Part shown: positions 1 through 13,835 of the stretch, piece after piece
How positions within the stretch are numbered: position 1 is the stretch's first letter
Layout: each line of letters opens with the position of its first letter
Assembly: GCA_963277665.1 (NCBI GenBank)
Contig: OY728153.1
Location: 275,440,250-275,504,249, forward strand
From: Viscum album
Lineage: Eukaryota > Streptophyta > Magnoliopsida > Santalales > Viscaceae
Direction of reading: 5' to 3'
DNA: 64,000 nt
Made by a program: the position numbers and the translations under genes
The notes under the pieces: generated by a model
Database searches by the model: none
What the model was told of the DNA's origin: nothing
What the model saw: only the letters and a program-made list of their open reading frames with translations

Positions 1-329
1 AAAAATTAATCTATAGTGGTATCCCCACCATATTAATAATTCTCAACACAATTTGAGCTTCAATATACAATGGAAGGTGCTAGATATAAAATAAAAGGGA
101 AATTCCCAAACACCAACATTGAGTTTTAGATTTAACTATGATGCATTGTTATTATTAATAATTCATAGTCAAACACAATATAATTTCATCATTAATTATC
201 TTGATACATCCCATTTCTATAAAACCCAAAATATCACATAACCAGGAATAATTATACAATAGGAATAAAAATACATTGAAAAAAAAACCTCAAACAGTTT
301 CTACATCAACATTGGCTTCATCAAATTGA

Positions 330-1300
330 GCCTAAGGCTCATTTAAATGGGTCAATATAGCTCCACGTTTCTTATGAGAAACCCCTCTAAAAAATCTTTG
401 TATATGACCCAAACAACTATAGGTATGGAAATAATTAGAAGTCTCCTATCCTGAAATCTTCTTGTTTTTGGACTTTCCACACTGATGAAAAACTAAGGGA
501 CTACTCTCGAAAGAAGATGATGTGAAGAAGTAAGACAAGCTTTTAATATTTCTACTCATCTAATCAGACTTATCTTTCTTCCCCTTTATTATATTGGAGT
601 TTTCTCTACTGTCTCCAAGAACAGGGGAAACATCAATAATCTCTAGAACTCCGACTAAGTTAAACTCAATTCTAATGGATTTCTTTGCCACTTCCTCATA
701 GGTGTCATGGAAAAAAGAGGACACTACCAAAAAAAGGTTTGATCAAAGACCCCTCTCAAAATATAAAGCTTTCAAGGAGTGGTCCATAACCAGATCGGGA
801 AGATACGTAATTTTCTCAATGAATCAGTGATCATATTCCAATACTGATAAATCACCTTATTGGAGGAAATACAATTCAATTACCTTCGGTACTTTCATAT
901 CATTTAGTAAGTATTATTGAATAAAAATGATTTTAAACCTTCCCATGAATGGTCCTTATGTGGCTTACTTTGAATAATGGACTTCCACCACCTCCAACTC
1001 AAACTTTCTAGCATAAAGGTTGAAAACTAGAGTTTAAAAGACTTTGGGAGCTTAAGATGAATAAGGATCTCCTCAATACTCCAAAACTATCCTTCCACTT
1101 CTTGGGAAACTTACTACCCAAGGAAGTGAGGTGGATTCATGTTCTTAAACTCTTGAATGAAATCCCTATGTTAAGTTAGGAGAGGAATATTACTATGATC
1201 TATGACTGGAGAAAATGGGACGATCAATTGAGATGATCCTTAATCAGCTAGAGGAAGTTCTGACTTGGTGGGGGCATACTCTAAAAGCAACAAACATAAT
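330..1300 (-). pseudogene. Broken Ty3/gypsy gag of element F
   Basis: Gag would coat the retrotransposon RNA in virus-like particles. Reading leftward from about 950, the frame shows the gag-core pattern ending in SLKALYFERGL, then further down (about 430-380) a relic of the CCHC knuckle in which only part of the pattern remains. Several stops and frame changes occur, so no full protein is possible. No pol is visible before the left edge. The family assignment rests on motif order, by eye. Confidence 0.5.
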
Positions 1301-2431
1301 ACATAGTCAAAGCATATCTCAAAATCAAAAACTTCACAAGTCCTGGTATAAATTGACAACCTATCTCAAATTATCAAAATAGAATCACCCTTTAACCCTA
1401 AAGATTTTATAAAACCTCTTTTTGAAAGAATCATCATAGTTTTAAAACACTCTTTAACATATTTTATAACACATAAGAAAAAACCTTTAATATCCAACAA
1501 CCACCCATCAAAATCCAAAAATATGAAGGAAAAAAATCAAACCTATTTCACCCAATCCCTTAAATTTACTCTTTAATACATTTTATAACATATGGAAAAC
1601 CACATATGATTCTCAAAACATTTCAAAAAAACATTATAGTATAAATAGAAACCACCTTTAAAATTCAAATTATTCAAAATTGACTTTTGAAAACATTCAC
1701 AAACCAAAACTTTTAAAAGGAATCGAGGGATTTTATCAGACTCTACATGGAAATCCTTTAAACATTTTACATGACCTGTTTATAACCATATCCTTTTTAA
1801 AGTTTGAACTATTTGATGACAACCCTTAGTAAACATAAAACTCACTCATCCCCTTTTAAAAACCACATGAAGGTTTCATTTAAAAATTCCAACCCAAATC
1901 AACCCAAAAAATCTCAATAATTGAAGGGAAATACTCCAAATAGTCTTAAATTAAGAATGAATAATAATGGAAACAATTTAGAACCTCAAAGAATTAAAAC
2001 TCAAAATTTAAAAAAAAAATTATGCATGGTTTGGAGGCACAGTCTGGAAAACCATGTGCTAACCATGTAAGTCCCACTAAAAGCCTCATGGACTTAGTTG
2101 CACATTCTACCTATAACTTTCCAAACCATTCACAGTAATGGTGCACCCCCTGGGTTCTTCCCAATTTCACTCCAAAACATGGAATTCCTCAAAATAACTA
2201 TTAAATATTTAATGTAAAACACAAACTCACAAATAAAAACTAAACATATCAAAGAAAAATTGAGAATAAAACTTCAATTTGAGACACACAGATCCCAAAA
2301 ATCCCTGGAAAATCAGGTTTTGTCATGAAAGGTGGTGATCAAGCACCTACTTGTGAACTACCTCTTGAGTCCTGATGATCTTATCTCCTAACAACTATAA
2401 CTCCCTAAACAAAAACCTAGCCCCAATACCA

Positions 2432-3839
2432 TTTTTTTCACAAACTATCTCAGTCCATCCTTGATCCGGGTACCCGATCAAGGTCATGACATGGCCCAAA
2501 GGGCATTCCTAATCCCCAGCGACTGGCATCTAGTGCTGGGTATCAAAATATACTCTGTTGGGAATGATTTTTTCCAATAAAACAAAAATAACAAGGGACT
2601 TACACCCATATTTTTGGAATGACTGATCCGTACATTAGATGCTCACCCATACAAAATAAATAATATCAAATTAAAATTAAAACCAAATGAGACAAAAGAA
2701 AAATTAAACATTTTGCATCATAATAAACCAGAACCAATAAACATACCCAGCATCATATAAAGACAGATGAGAAATAAGACTGGTATGAAATAAAGGGCTA
2801 AAATAAATGGAATCTGAGGTGGCTGACACATACGATAAAAAATTTCAAAAATAAATAAAATAAACTCCACCCAACTATCTATGTGTGTCAAGCTAATGAC
2901 CTATCGCTTGGCACCTCCATAATACCCATACCAAAATCTGAAGATCAATGGTTGTATCCATGTAGAACCTGGCTAGACCTGTAGTATGATAGGTGTGGTA
3001 AAAATATGCCTAGTAGGTATCCTCCCCACACCCCACTAGCCAAAGCATGATTCTAAGCTAGTGTAGTATGTGCACCTAGATTTCCCACCTAGCTGTCTAG
3101 GGTTTTCCCAAGATATATAAATGGAGATGAGCTAAATAAAGTATCATATATGATATGATCATATTAATAAAGAAAAATTCTCACCCTCACCTCCAAGCAC
3201 CCTTCACAAAAACAAATCCTTTCATAAAAAATGAAAAAATCAATATATATACATATACACTTCCCTATACGGGGGCATTCATCACATAAATTATAAAAAA
3301 ACTTTCTAGAACATAAAAGGGGCATGTTTCAAGGGTTAAAATATTTCCATTTTTATACGGTGCCTACCAATCCTTAAGAACATTATTTATAAAACCATGT
3401 TATAAAACTCCTTGTAAAATTAAAACACATAATCATCATCTCATAAATCATAAACATTTTAATAACCTCAAAAAGGGTCCAAGAACACCCATAATTAGGG
3501 AGAGATACTTCATAGAATTTATAAAACACTTAAAACATATATTAAAATCCAACAAAAAATCATGGTTTTAATTATAAAGGATCAATAATGGAGAAAAATA
3601 CCTCAAATACATCACTTCCACTAAGCACGGTGTTATTCCATCTCAACAAGTCCAAGGAAGGCTCTAATAGGACTAAAGGAACCCTAAAACCACAAAAACC
3701 CCAAATAAAAATTGTTCCATGAGAAACCATAGGTCTTCAAGACCATATTAGGGAAAATGGAAAGAAAAAATAAGGACTAAGGGAGGAGGAGGACAAAATG
3801 ATATTGCCTCAAAGAACCATCCTTAAAACTTGAAGTAAT
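2432..3839 (-). repeat. Probable 5' LTR of element F, inner portion
   Basis: The LTR is inferred to begin next to the primer-binding-like site at 2421-2431 and to continue until the CACTA element E starts at 3840. The rest would be 51653 to about 52170, where the minus strand shows CACACCCTAGTC close to the expected LTR start. Net length would be about 1.9 kb. The second LTR copy is outside the window, so this cannot be confirmed by comparison here. Confidence 0.35.
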
Positions 3840-4080
3840 CACTACTACAAAACAGGCCTTTAATAGCACTGGTCTTTATCAGTGCTAGGAAAAAACATTG
3901 ATAAAGGGATCCTTTATCAGCACTAAAATAAGCATTGATAAAGGGTACCCTTTATCAGCAGATTTTTTTAGCACTCGTAAAGGGCACCCTTTATCAGCAC
4001 TTTATTTTTAGCGCCCATAAAAGGATCTTTTATCAGCTCTTTTTTAGAACTGATAAATGTCTGAATAAAATTAAATAATT
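3840..4080 (+). repeat. Left terminal and subterminal repeats of CACTA E
   Basis: After the terminal CACTACTACAAAA come several copies, in both orientations, of a word like CCTTTATCAGCACT and its partner GCATTGATAAAGGG. Such subterminal repeats are where the CACTA accessory protein (TnpA in Spm) binds in studied elements. Each pair can fold into a short hairpin. The right end (51550-51652) shows the same word as TTTATCAACG and GCGCTGATAAAAGG. Confidence 0.75.
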
Positions 4081-5280
4081 AAATAAAAAATAAAAATGAG
4101 TTTATTAAAAAAATATTAAAAAAAATATTAATTAAATAATCATTGATAAAAATGAATAAATTGATTATACTATATATAAATTATAAATATTAATAAATAG
4201 TATATATTAAAAATATAGATATATGTAAAATGAAAAATAAATAAATAAAAATTAAAATAAGTAAATTGAGAAAAATATTAAACATTTTATTAATTAAATA
4301 ATTATTGATAATTCTAATAAATAGTATATATTAGATATATATATATATATAAATGTATATAAATATGATTTATATAATAAAAAATACTTAAGTTTTACAT
4401 TAAATAGTAATATATTTAGTAAATAATGGTGTATAATTAAAAATTAATATGAATTAAAAATATTGACAAATTGCATCGAGTAATGGACATAATTGAATGT
4501 CATTTTATTTTTCAATTTGACATAGATCAAATGTATTATATTGATTTTACATATATGTAATTAATGCATTTTTATATGTAACACACACACAAATATTTTT
4601 TTGGAAATTTAATCAATTTCTATTATTTATTTTATATTTATTTATTTATTTTATTTTAATAATTTCAATATGTAGTCATATTTATTTCAATATATATCCA
4701 TTTTTTAATAATTTATATTTAATTAACCAAACTTATCCAATTTTTCAATATTGTTGAAGTGTACTCATTTTTAATTATTCAATTTCGCTCATTTTTAATA
4801 TGCATGCACTTAAGATTAAATATTTATTAATAATGTTGAAAAAATATTTTTTTAAAAATATTTATAAATAAATATATTTATAAATGTACTTATTTGCTAT
4901 TTTTATACATTTATATATTTATAATTATAAATAAATAAATATTATTTTTTAAAAAAATATTTATATAATTATAAATAATTAATTATAAAATTATAATAAA
5001 TTTATTTAAATAATGAATATATTTACTGTATTTATATTTATATATATTTATTATAAATATATATATAATTATATAAATATATTTAATGATATAAATACTA
5101 TTTTTAAAAAATTATTTATATAATTATAAAAAATAATTATATATTTAAAGAATTATAAAATTGTAATAAATATATATAAATAAAGAATATATTTACTGTA
5201 TTTATATTTATATTTATATATTAAATATATATATATATAATTATATAAATATATTTACAAAAAAATTATTTATAATTATA
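4081..5280. other. AT-rich stretch of CACTA E without genes
   Basis: Nearly pure A and T with many TATATA and AATAAATA runs, most extreme at 4800-5280. No reading frame or known motif is visible. It probably grew by slippage within the transposon. Confidence 0.6.
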
Positions 5281-6189
5281 AAACTTTTATCAATTCTAGA
5301 TTAATTATCACAGATAAAAGTAATATTTATTAGTGCTAATTAATCTAGCACTAATAAAAGTGTCCCAATCTATTTAAATTAACTCTAACAAGTCATGAAC
5401 TCGTCGTGATATCCGAAGCTTTCCACAGAAGCCACCCTTTGTCGGCGCTTCTCAGTGAATCGAAACTCGAATTAAGGCTTGAATCAAGGCTCAAACAATT
5501 TCAAGGCTCAAATCCAATGATTGAACTATTCAAGGGTCAAACGAATCCAAGGCTCGAATGTTTTCCCGGTTTTCGATGTCTCTACTTTCTCTCAGACGAT
5601 TCAAAACATCAATATAGGGTATCTTATTTTCTCCTCATCCTCCCCACTCGTTGATTGATTGTTTGGTGAGATCTATTTGAATTTTATCATCATTCTTGAT
5701 TTACTATCATCATATCCCTATAGTCAATAATGTTTATTGGGGATGTTTGGTTGAAAGGATATAGGGTTATCATTCCTTGCACTCCCCCACCCTCTCCCTT
5801 TGCCGATTTTGTGAAACCCGCCCACCCCAACATCATTGAACAAAGTAACTATTTATTTTTCAGTCTAAAAATTTTATTTTAATCATGGATCGTTAATTAT
5901 GAGACTTCATTCCACTCTATAACCAATAATGGATGCATGGATTATTATGTATCTCATTGTTTTAGCAATGTCAATTTAGTTGATGATAAAGATCTTCAGA
6001 TTATGGGGAAGGGTATTGTTAAAGATGATATTTCATATGAATGTTACTTGAACTTAGAAAGAGTTAAGACACATACCAACTTTATGGATGAACATAATTT
6101 TTGTGGTTCAGCTGGATAAATTAGGATTTGGCTCATGGTTCACGAATGAAAAGTGAAAAATTACTCATGGTTCCATGGTTTTGGATAGA
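5281..6189 (+). other. Part of CACTA E with two short unrecognised ORFs
   Basis: A further copy of the TTATCA-type repeat lies at 5286-5365. Then come an 82-codon ORF (5406-5654), rich in a repeated CAAGGCTCAA-like word, and a 60-codon ORF (5937-6119). Neither shows a domain that I know, including the CACTA transposase. They may be exon remnants of the element or chance frames. Confidence 0.4.
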
Positions 6190-7504
6190 TGTAACAACCC
6201 AAACTGTTATGAATAAAATCTCATTTCTTTTAATTAAATGTCTTATGGATATATAAAACACATGCACTCATTTCGTTTTATACAATTGGATTTAAATGAC
6301 CATTAAGTATCCTTACCATTGATAATATAGTCATTGAACAGTGATCACATGACTAGTATAAATATAGGGTTTTAACAAATCATTTTGACATGTACAAAAG
6401 AAGTGATGACCTCAACCGGTATGATCATACCCTATGAAGCCCATTTATCGGAGATTTTGATGGAGATATCATTTCTGGGCTTTGACCTAGACCAATCCCA
6501 AGTTGAGATCCAATAACTTAAGCATGAGCGAAACCGTTTACCAGAGAAGTTCAAGCTCATCGAGATCAGGACCCAAACCATGTTCACCAAATGGCCCCAT
6601 GAAATCCCCACCATCGCACACCTTACTCTTAGAGTGTATGATGGTGTAATAAATGGATATGTAATAAGACCCTAGCATTATGATTATGTGCATTATTTTT
6701 GTATATAATAATGAATATACTTTCATTTTATTATTGTTACTTTGAAAATGATTTTTAAATCACAAATAGTATTTTTGGTTAATATTCAAATTCAATTAAG
6801 AAATCTATTTTGATTAATTAATGGACACATACTTATCAAATGGTGACTTACATGTATGAATTCTGCATTCCTTGATCATGGAATAAATGATGATGTTGAA
6901 TGAATCCATGTTATATGATTTATGTGGAACACTTAAGCATGAGATTGAAATGATTATGAAGGGTGCACCTTGATAGCACTCCAATGAATTTGGTATTATT
7001 TGGTATCATGATATGTCATGTTGGGATAGGGGTTTACCTGATTCCTTTTTAGGAATTTTATCCACCATGTTGGGACAAGGGTTTACCTAATTTTTTTATG
7101 TTAATGATGTGGTGCTTTAAGTTGTTGTCACATTTACATGTTATGATAATCATGTTATATCATTAATTTATGTTCATGTTTCTCTTATGCTCCATTGATA
7201 TGTCTCTTGCCTAACATGTATCGTATTCTTCATATTATGCCTTTTTCACTCCCTTACTGGGCTTTATAGCTCACCATTTTCTTATGTATGTCCTCAGGTT
7301 ATCCCATGCAATGCTAAGTATGAAGGAATGGTGTGGTCATGTAAAAGAAGTTTTTAATAAAGTTGTGTATTTCATGTTTTAAGTTGTTGTGTAATGTTCC
7401 TAAGCCCCAAAGACACTAGACCTTTCGATCTTCTGAGTTGTATTAAGTGCAATTTTATGTAATAAATTGTGTTTAAATATGAAATAAAGAGCAGGGTTGT
7501 TATA
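6190..7504 (+). mobile_element. Solo LTR of a Ty3/gypsy element (TSD ATAGA)
   Basis: The 1315-bp unit begins TGTAACAACCC and ends GGGTTGTTATA, imperfect inverted ends typical of LTRs. It is flanked by a perfect 5-bp duplication ATAGA (6185-6189 and 7505-7509). No gag or pol sequence is inside, so it is a single LTR left by recombination between the two LTRs of a full element. It includes ACTGGGCTTTATAGCTCACC at about 7256-7275, a word shared in form with the LTRs of elements A and B, which points to a Tekay/Del-like family. The terminal dinucleotide is TA where CA is usual. Confidence 0.85.
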
Positions 7505-7509
7505 ATAGA

Positions 7510-9112
7510 GGTGTAAAATATAGGATTTTTATGCAAATATATATATTATACAAAGAAAAATATATATTAAACAATAAAAATATATCATGAAAATATATTT
7601 TTCCAATATATTATACAAATATACTATATAAATATATTATACAATTATATTATAAAAAAATATATTATACAAATATGTTATACAAATATATCACACAAAT
7701 TTATATGTATACAATTAAAAAATAAAAATTTGTTATATATTTATATATATTATATTTATATGTAAATAAATATATATTATATATTATATATTTATATATT
7801 ATACAAATATTTTATACAAATATATATATTATACAAACATAAATATATATTATATCACAAAAATATATAAAATAAAAATATATATTATACAAATAAAGAT
7901 ATATATCAGAAAAATAAAAATAAATATATATATATATATATATTATACAATACACAAATATATTTTATAAAAATGTATATTTATATTAAGTATAATTGCT
8001 AATGGTAGCTCACGCACGCTACAAGAAACTACAAAGAAACTTGCTAGCCTGGGGACTTGACCCTGTAACCACGCCCCAAACCTCATCCCACCCTCACCAC
8101 CCCATCCAACCGTAGGGGGTTTATAAAAATATATATTATACAAATATATTATACAAATATATTTCATTAGAGTTCATTTAATGGTTGAAATTTGTCATCC
8201 AATTTTACTTATGATGATTCGTCCCACTTCGAAATTATTTTTGTAAGACTAGGTCATCTCCCATTTAATGTAAAACCCCTATATCTTCTATATTTACCAT
8301 TATTTATTTCATTATGACTAAAATTTTATATTATGTTCCCAAAATCACCATATAACCCATAATGGACATGAAAATGAAATTTTTTTATGAAGCCTACTCT
8401 TCATCTGCTTGAAAATAATTCTTGTTTTCAACCTGTCTAAACATAATTCTTGAATTAATTTATCAACTAATAATTTTGAGATGTTTAAAACCATTATCAT
8501 TATTAGGTGTATTCTTTTCCTAAAATTATTTTTTCCATTCCTTATTAATTTTTAATTGAAATTATAATTTTGAGATGTTTTAAAATATTTGATACACCAT
8601 TAATATTAAATGTAATAATTCCTTAGGCTGTTAGATCACTTGTTCTAAAAAATATAATGGAGTTTATCAAATTCTATATATGTTGGAATAATTATTAGAA
8701 TTTATTTTTAAGTATTCATCATTTTAGGTCTACATGTATTGGTTCCACCCCTAGGAATCTCTTATTATCATCCATGTATATGAAATAACTCTTTATGCCC
8801 CCCAAATGTCACCTTCAATAGGCCACAAGTTAATAACTAGTGTCAATGGTGTAATTCTCACAAATGGGAGGTATTACCCCTTTTAGAGAACATAATGCAG
8901 TACAATTGTCATCCTAATCAGCTCCATCTCCTGAATAGTTATTATTTCATCTTTTTTCTTGAGACTCATCATCTATCACTTTTATGTTTCTTATAATACT
9001 CTGAGTATTAGTCATCCCATGGATGACTATTGATTAGAGTATTTCAAGAAACATAGGTATATGTCCACAAGAGATGGAGGATGTGTGTCAAACGACAAAA
9101 TGCAATGATAAA
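7510..9112. other. AT-rich and unrecognised part of CACTA E
   Basis: From 7510 to 8170 there are short-period repeats of the TATTATACAAATATA type, interrupted at about 7990-8120 by a more GC-balanced stretch. From 8170 to 9107 the sequence is AT-rich without ORFs or motifs that I recognise. Positions 9108-9112 are the left copy of the ATAAA target duplication of element B. Confidence 0.5.
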
Positions 9113-10675
9113 TGTAACACCCCAAGAATTTACAAATAGAATTATTATATAATGCATGGATCACTAAGTCTTTATAAATACCACTTTTTTATAACCTAGA
9201 AAAGTAAACATAAGTTTGTCACTTCTGTGATGTGAATTTTAAAAATCTAACATACACGGTTGCGATGAGTAAGTTATTTGGAGTCTGATGAGAAAAACTT
9301 AATTTTTTGTGAATAGTAACCTACCCTTATGAATAGTAACATACCCTTATGAATAGTTATATACCCTAATGAATAGTAACCTTGCCTATGATAGTATATA
9401 AATAATATTCAAGTTAGAGTACGATATACCTATGTTTTGGAATAAGTAAATAAATGTTTTAAAACTGTTTTTTTAGAATAAATTATGATTTTAATTAAAT
9501 ATTAAATGAATCATATTTAGAAAATTATTTTTGAAAAATGGACTTCATTTTTGGATTCTACACGTTGAAAAATGGTTGAGGTGAATTTTTGGGATTTTTT
9601 TGAAATACTTGAATTTTTTATGAATAGTGAAATATTATAATTTACAAAATAAGCTAAATACGCTAATTATAGAGTCATGTATGATGTTCTAATGATGAAA
9701 GCCCAATTTATTTGGATTCACATGATAAAATTACTATTATTGGTCATATAAGACTCACTATTCCTTGTATTATGGATAAATAATAAATTGATGAGTAGAA
9801 AATTGAGAAATCCCCTCTCCCCTCCACTATAAAAACCCCCCATCACTCCCTTTTCTCTTCACTCCTCTCAAGCCTTGTGCCTTCTCCAAATTCTATCTAA
9901 ATATCCTCTTAACCTCCTATCCCATTTCCATAAATCATTTTCCTCATAAAAAGACCAAAACCTCTCCCTTAAAGAGGCTCTCAAGGAAGTTTGGGTTCAA
10001 GAGGTAAATTCCTCTTTTCAATTCTTTATCTTTCCTTTCAAGTTTATTTGTTTTCTTTTTCTATTATTACCTATCCTTATCCAAATGTTGATATGAATCA
10101 ATTAATTTACATGTACTATAATTTTCTCATAATAGTGAAATAAGTTATCATCATCTCTTCCTTTTACCTTCTTTTATACTAGTAGCAAGAACATCATCCG
10201 AGATGTGTCAATTTACCACATTCAAGGACGATTGGATTTTGATTTCTATTATCATTCTCAATTCTGGTAATGAAATCATTCTTTTTGTGGTTGAACCAGA
10301 TTATTATATATGTAATATACCCTATTTAAGGTTCTATAATCCTTTTGTACAAATAGTATTAAGTTATAAAGAAAAATGAGTTCGTTGTAATCAAAACCCA
10401 CAAATTAACTGAAATAGTTATCATTAAAGTTATATATAATAATTCACCCTCATGCCATGTAACCAAATTATATAAATTTCCACTAACACCTATATATGAT
10501 CATAAATAATATTCAAATTAAATTCTGGAGATTTACATCCATTCCACATGAACTCCATTAATTAAGAACAAGTGAACTGATTATGAAAATAAAGAAAATT
10601 AACACTGCGGAATGACGAAATTCAATATAATAACTTATCAAGAAGGGCATAAATTAACTAAACAGAATTATGATA
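9113..10675 (+). repeat. Left LTR of element B, piece 1
   Basis: Begins TGTAACACCC. The U3 has a short tandem repeat of the GAATAGTAACCTACCCTTAT type at about 9310-9392 and a TATA-like CTATAAAAAC near 9828. It stops at the insertion point of element A; TGATA (10671-10675) is duplicated at 21989-21993. It aligns with 44094 to about 45655 of the right LTR with scattered substitutions, roughly 90 percent identity by eye over the first 100 bases. Confidence 0.9.
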
Positions 10676-13600
10676 TATAGAGATCCTAGCCTTCTACACA
10701 TAACATTTCATGATTTTAAACATAATTCATTATCAGAGTACAAGCCAAGTATCGTTAAGCCTAGTGTCTTGGAAGACTAGGTACATAAAACATAAAACAT
10801 GGGGCTAAAAAAACTTCTTTATTTAATATCCATAAAGAGCTTATAACTTCCTTTGAGCTCTTACATCTGTATAGGGTACCCTGGGGAACACATGAACAAA
10901 GGTATGAGCTAAAAATCCCAGTAAGGAAATGAACATAAGAATAAACTTTAAGCACATGAGTTAAGAGGCTTGACATAATGATATTGGAAGCATGGAACAT
11001 ATGAAATCATAACATATAAACATGGGATCATAGAAACATGGAATAAAATAAACATGGGATCATATAAACATAAGATTTTATAAGAATAGTTTCATAGAGA
11101 GGTGGAATCAACTTTAAACATGACTTTAGTATGAGTCAAGGCTAACCGCCAATCTCGTTTCCCATAGTAGCACAAGCCAAGGCTAACCGCCCGGACCGTT
11201 TGCCCATAATCTTCCCATGAGACATTAACTTTACCCAATGCATTAGAGCACTATCTGGGCACACCCATCTAAGCTTATTCATGTTTATGCTTGCCACATA
11301 AATAATCTCACATAATCAATCATACATAAACATAAGAGTACCCAAGGAAAGAAATGGGCACACAATCACTTCATGAAGCATAATAAAAAAGGATGTAACA
11401 TACAAGCATCCATGAAAGAATGGAATTAAATAATAAATAGGCATTAATAATTTATAAAGGCATAAATCATGACAAGTTATAACAAACTGAAGTTCTAACA
11501 TGTAAAAATATTTTTTAGGAATCTTTGAGTCAAAACATTTTAGTGCGGTTTAAGAAAACATCGAATATCTCTTAAAACAAAAAGAGGCATAATATTTTTT
11601 ATAAAACCAGAATTAAACCATGAGGGTTTTAATAATAAAAATACTAATTTTATAAAGACAAATATGACTTAAAACATAGAGTAGAGTACACTTGATAATA
11701 GGAAAGAATTTGGAAAGTTCCCTTAATACGGGTTCACTTATTGGGAAGTAATGAGGAGAGAATCACTTAAAATCATGCATATCACTGAAAGAGAGTGATG
11801 AAAGAGTCTTGATAAATAAACTTGGAACATGTAAACAACATTTAGAGTATACACATGAAAATATAAGACAACGTCATTTTGGTAGAAAGGTAGATAAGAC
11901 AACCCGAAGGAATAAAAGAGGTTCGGGTAGAATTCCTTACGGATTATCAGCATGGTATCGGGAGTACTTAAGGGGGTTAGTGAGAGAGTAAAGGGAATTC
12001 TCATAACTTATACATAAATAGGTCAGTATGGGGGAGGTGCTAAATCATACCCCATAATTAATAATTACACACAACATGTCCTAACATAGTGAACAATCTT
12101 GAATAAGAGTGAAGTCGAGAGGATCCCTTACCTTAGGTCTGTTGGTGTTCGCCACTTGATATTAATGACATGAATAGTCAAATTAGGTTTATTAATCAAT
12201 AGTTACAGAACCTTATATATATGTAAAAGATTAATTATAACCTTTTTAAGTTCATTTATACCCATTTTGATTGATTACAAGGTTCAATTTCTTTGTTCAG
12301 GTCCGTTTATCTCATTTGTTTTAATGATCGGTTCAATTGTATTTAGGTTCAAATAAATTGTAAGATTAAAGTGGTTGTCCAGAATTGAAGTTATATAAAA
12401 TTAGTGTAAATCTAGTAGGTTACATGGTTACAAAATTAATTAGAGTGAAAGAGAACCTTTACATTAAACATTAATGATAAACACTTGAATTAATTTTAAC
12501 GATTTTGCCCATAATTGACTTGTTTTGTATTATTGTTTTATATCATCAATGTATGAGGATTACAGAACCTTAAATAGGAAATATAACATATATAATAATC
12601 TGGTTCAACCATAACATAAATGGTTTCATGACCAGAAACAAAATGATAAAAGAATTTGAAAATACATTATCCATGATGTCGGTAATTTGACACATCTCGG
12701 ACGATGTTTTAATTCTAGAACGTGAGGGAGAGGAGGAGAAGCGTGATGCTTGAAATTTTCCATAAACATTATTAGCATACATAATATATGAGATTCTAGA
12801 GATTTCATTCCTTTTGGATAAGGTAATGGGAAGAGGGTATAATAAAACAAAAGAAAATGAAAACTAAATACTTGAAAACGAAAGAGGGTTCTTACCCTTT
12901 GATCTCCTCTCTTTGAGACTCCTCTTAGGGGATTTGATTTTGGTCTTTTGGAAAGACCAGAAATACTTGGATGTGGGGAAGGAGCTTGGGAGGGTATTTG
13001 GGTAGAATTTTTTCTGGGCACAAGGCTTGAGAGGTGTGAGGGAAAGAGGTAAGGAGAGGGGGTATTTATAGTGAGGGAGGAGAGGGTTTTCCCAATTGTT
13101 TATTCAATAGTTTATTAATTTCCCTCAAGACAAGGAATAGTGATGATTCCTTGACCAAGAATAGTGATTTTATCATGTGATCCCGAAACAAGTGGGATTA
13201 CATCAGCAAAACATCACATATGACTCCATAATTAGCTTATTTAGCTTAATTTTGTAAATTACGATATTTCACTATTCATAAAAAATTCAAGTATTTCAAA
13301 AAGATCTCAAAAATTTACCCCAACCATTTTTCGACGTGTAGATACCAAAAATGAAGTCCATTTTTCAAAAATAATTTTATAAATATGATTATTTTAATAT
13401 TTAATTAAAATAATAATTTATTATCAAAAACCAGTTTTAAAACATTCATTAACTTATTCTAAAATATGGGTATGTCGTACTTTTAACTTGAATTTTATTT
13501 TTATACCATCATAGGTGAGGTTACTATTAATTAGGGTATATCACTATTCATAAGGGTATGTTACTATTCATAAGGGTAGGTTACTATTCACCAAAAATTA

Positions 13601-13788
13601 AGTTTTTCTTATCAGGCTCCAAATAACTTACTGATTACAACCGTGTATGCCAGATTTTCAAAATTCCAAACATAGAAGTGAAAAACTTATGTTTAAAGGT
13701 CACTTATCACTTAGTAGTTCATTATTATGTGATTTTATGGCATACTTATGAGAAGGGAATTTTCATTAAAAAACATTGGGTCGTTTCA
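10676..13788 (-). repeat. 3' LTR of chromovirus A
   Basis: On the minus strand it starts TGAAACGACC (a change from TGTAACGACC in the other copy) and ends CTCTATA, so the terminal dinucleotides are TG and TA. U3 near 13530-13592 carries the same GAATAGTAAC-type tandem repeat as element B. On the minus strand a TATA-like TATAAATACCCCC lies near 13055-13067, in front of a pyrimidine-rich leader. By eye it is about 93-95 percent identical to the copy at 18877-21988. Confidence 0.92.
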
Positions 13789-13802
13789 TTCTTCCCCCCT
13801 TA
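13789..13802 (-). other. Polypurine tract of chromovirus A
   Basis: On the minus strand the run AAGGGGGGAAGAA directly precedes the LTR start. It would prime plus-strand DNA synthesis. The nearby GAGGGCGAAATTTC words (about 13800-13825) match the common 3' ends of Tekay-like elements. Confidence 0.85.
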
Positions 13803-13835
13803 AGAAATTTCGCCCTCGAAATTTCATTTTACATT

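Larger units (their letters stand above)
1..3839 (-). mobile_element. Degenerate Ty3/gypsy element F, left part (truncated by window edge)
   Basis: This is the outermost layer of the nest. On the minus strand, about 770-950 gives a gag-like reading with words such as LSVLEYDH, DLVMDHSLKALYFERGL and YLLNDMKV, as in chromovirus gag cores, with several stops. About 380-430 gives a decayed knuckle-like CLGHIQRFF. A tRNA-Met primer-binding-like site (TGGTATTGGGG on the minus strand, 2421-2431) would place the 5' LTR at higher coordinates. The element resumes at 51653 after the CACTA insertion E. Stretch 1300-2420 is AT-rich and I recognise nothing in it; it may be a long leader or another insertion. 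That this is gypsy is fairly sure; the boundaries are not. Confidence 0.55.

Noticed and set aside
11809..11991. 60-residue plus-strand frame conserved at 20010-20192
   Set aside because: Both lie at the same place in the two LTRs of element A; conservation follows from LTR duplication and gives no evidence of a gene.
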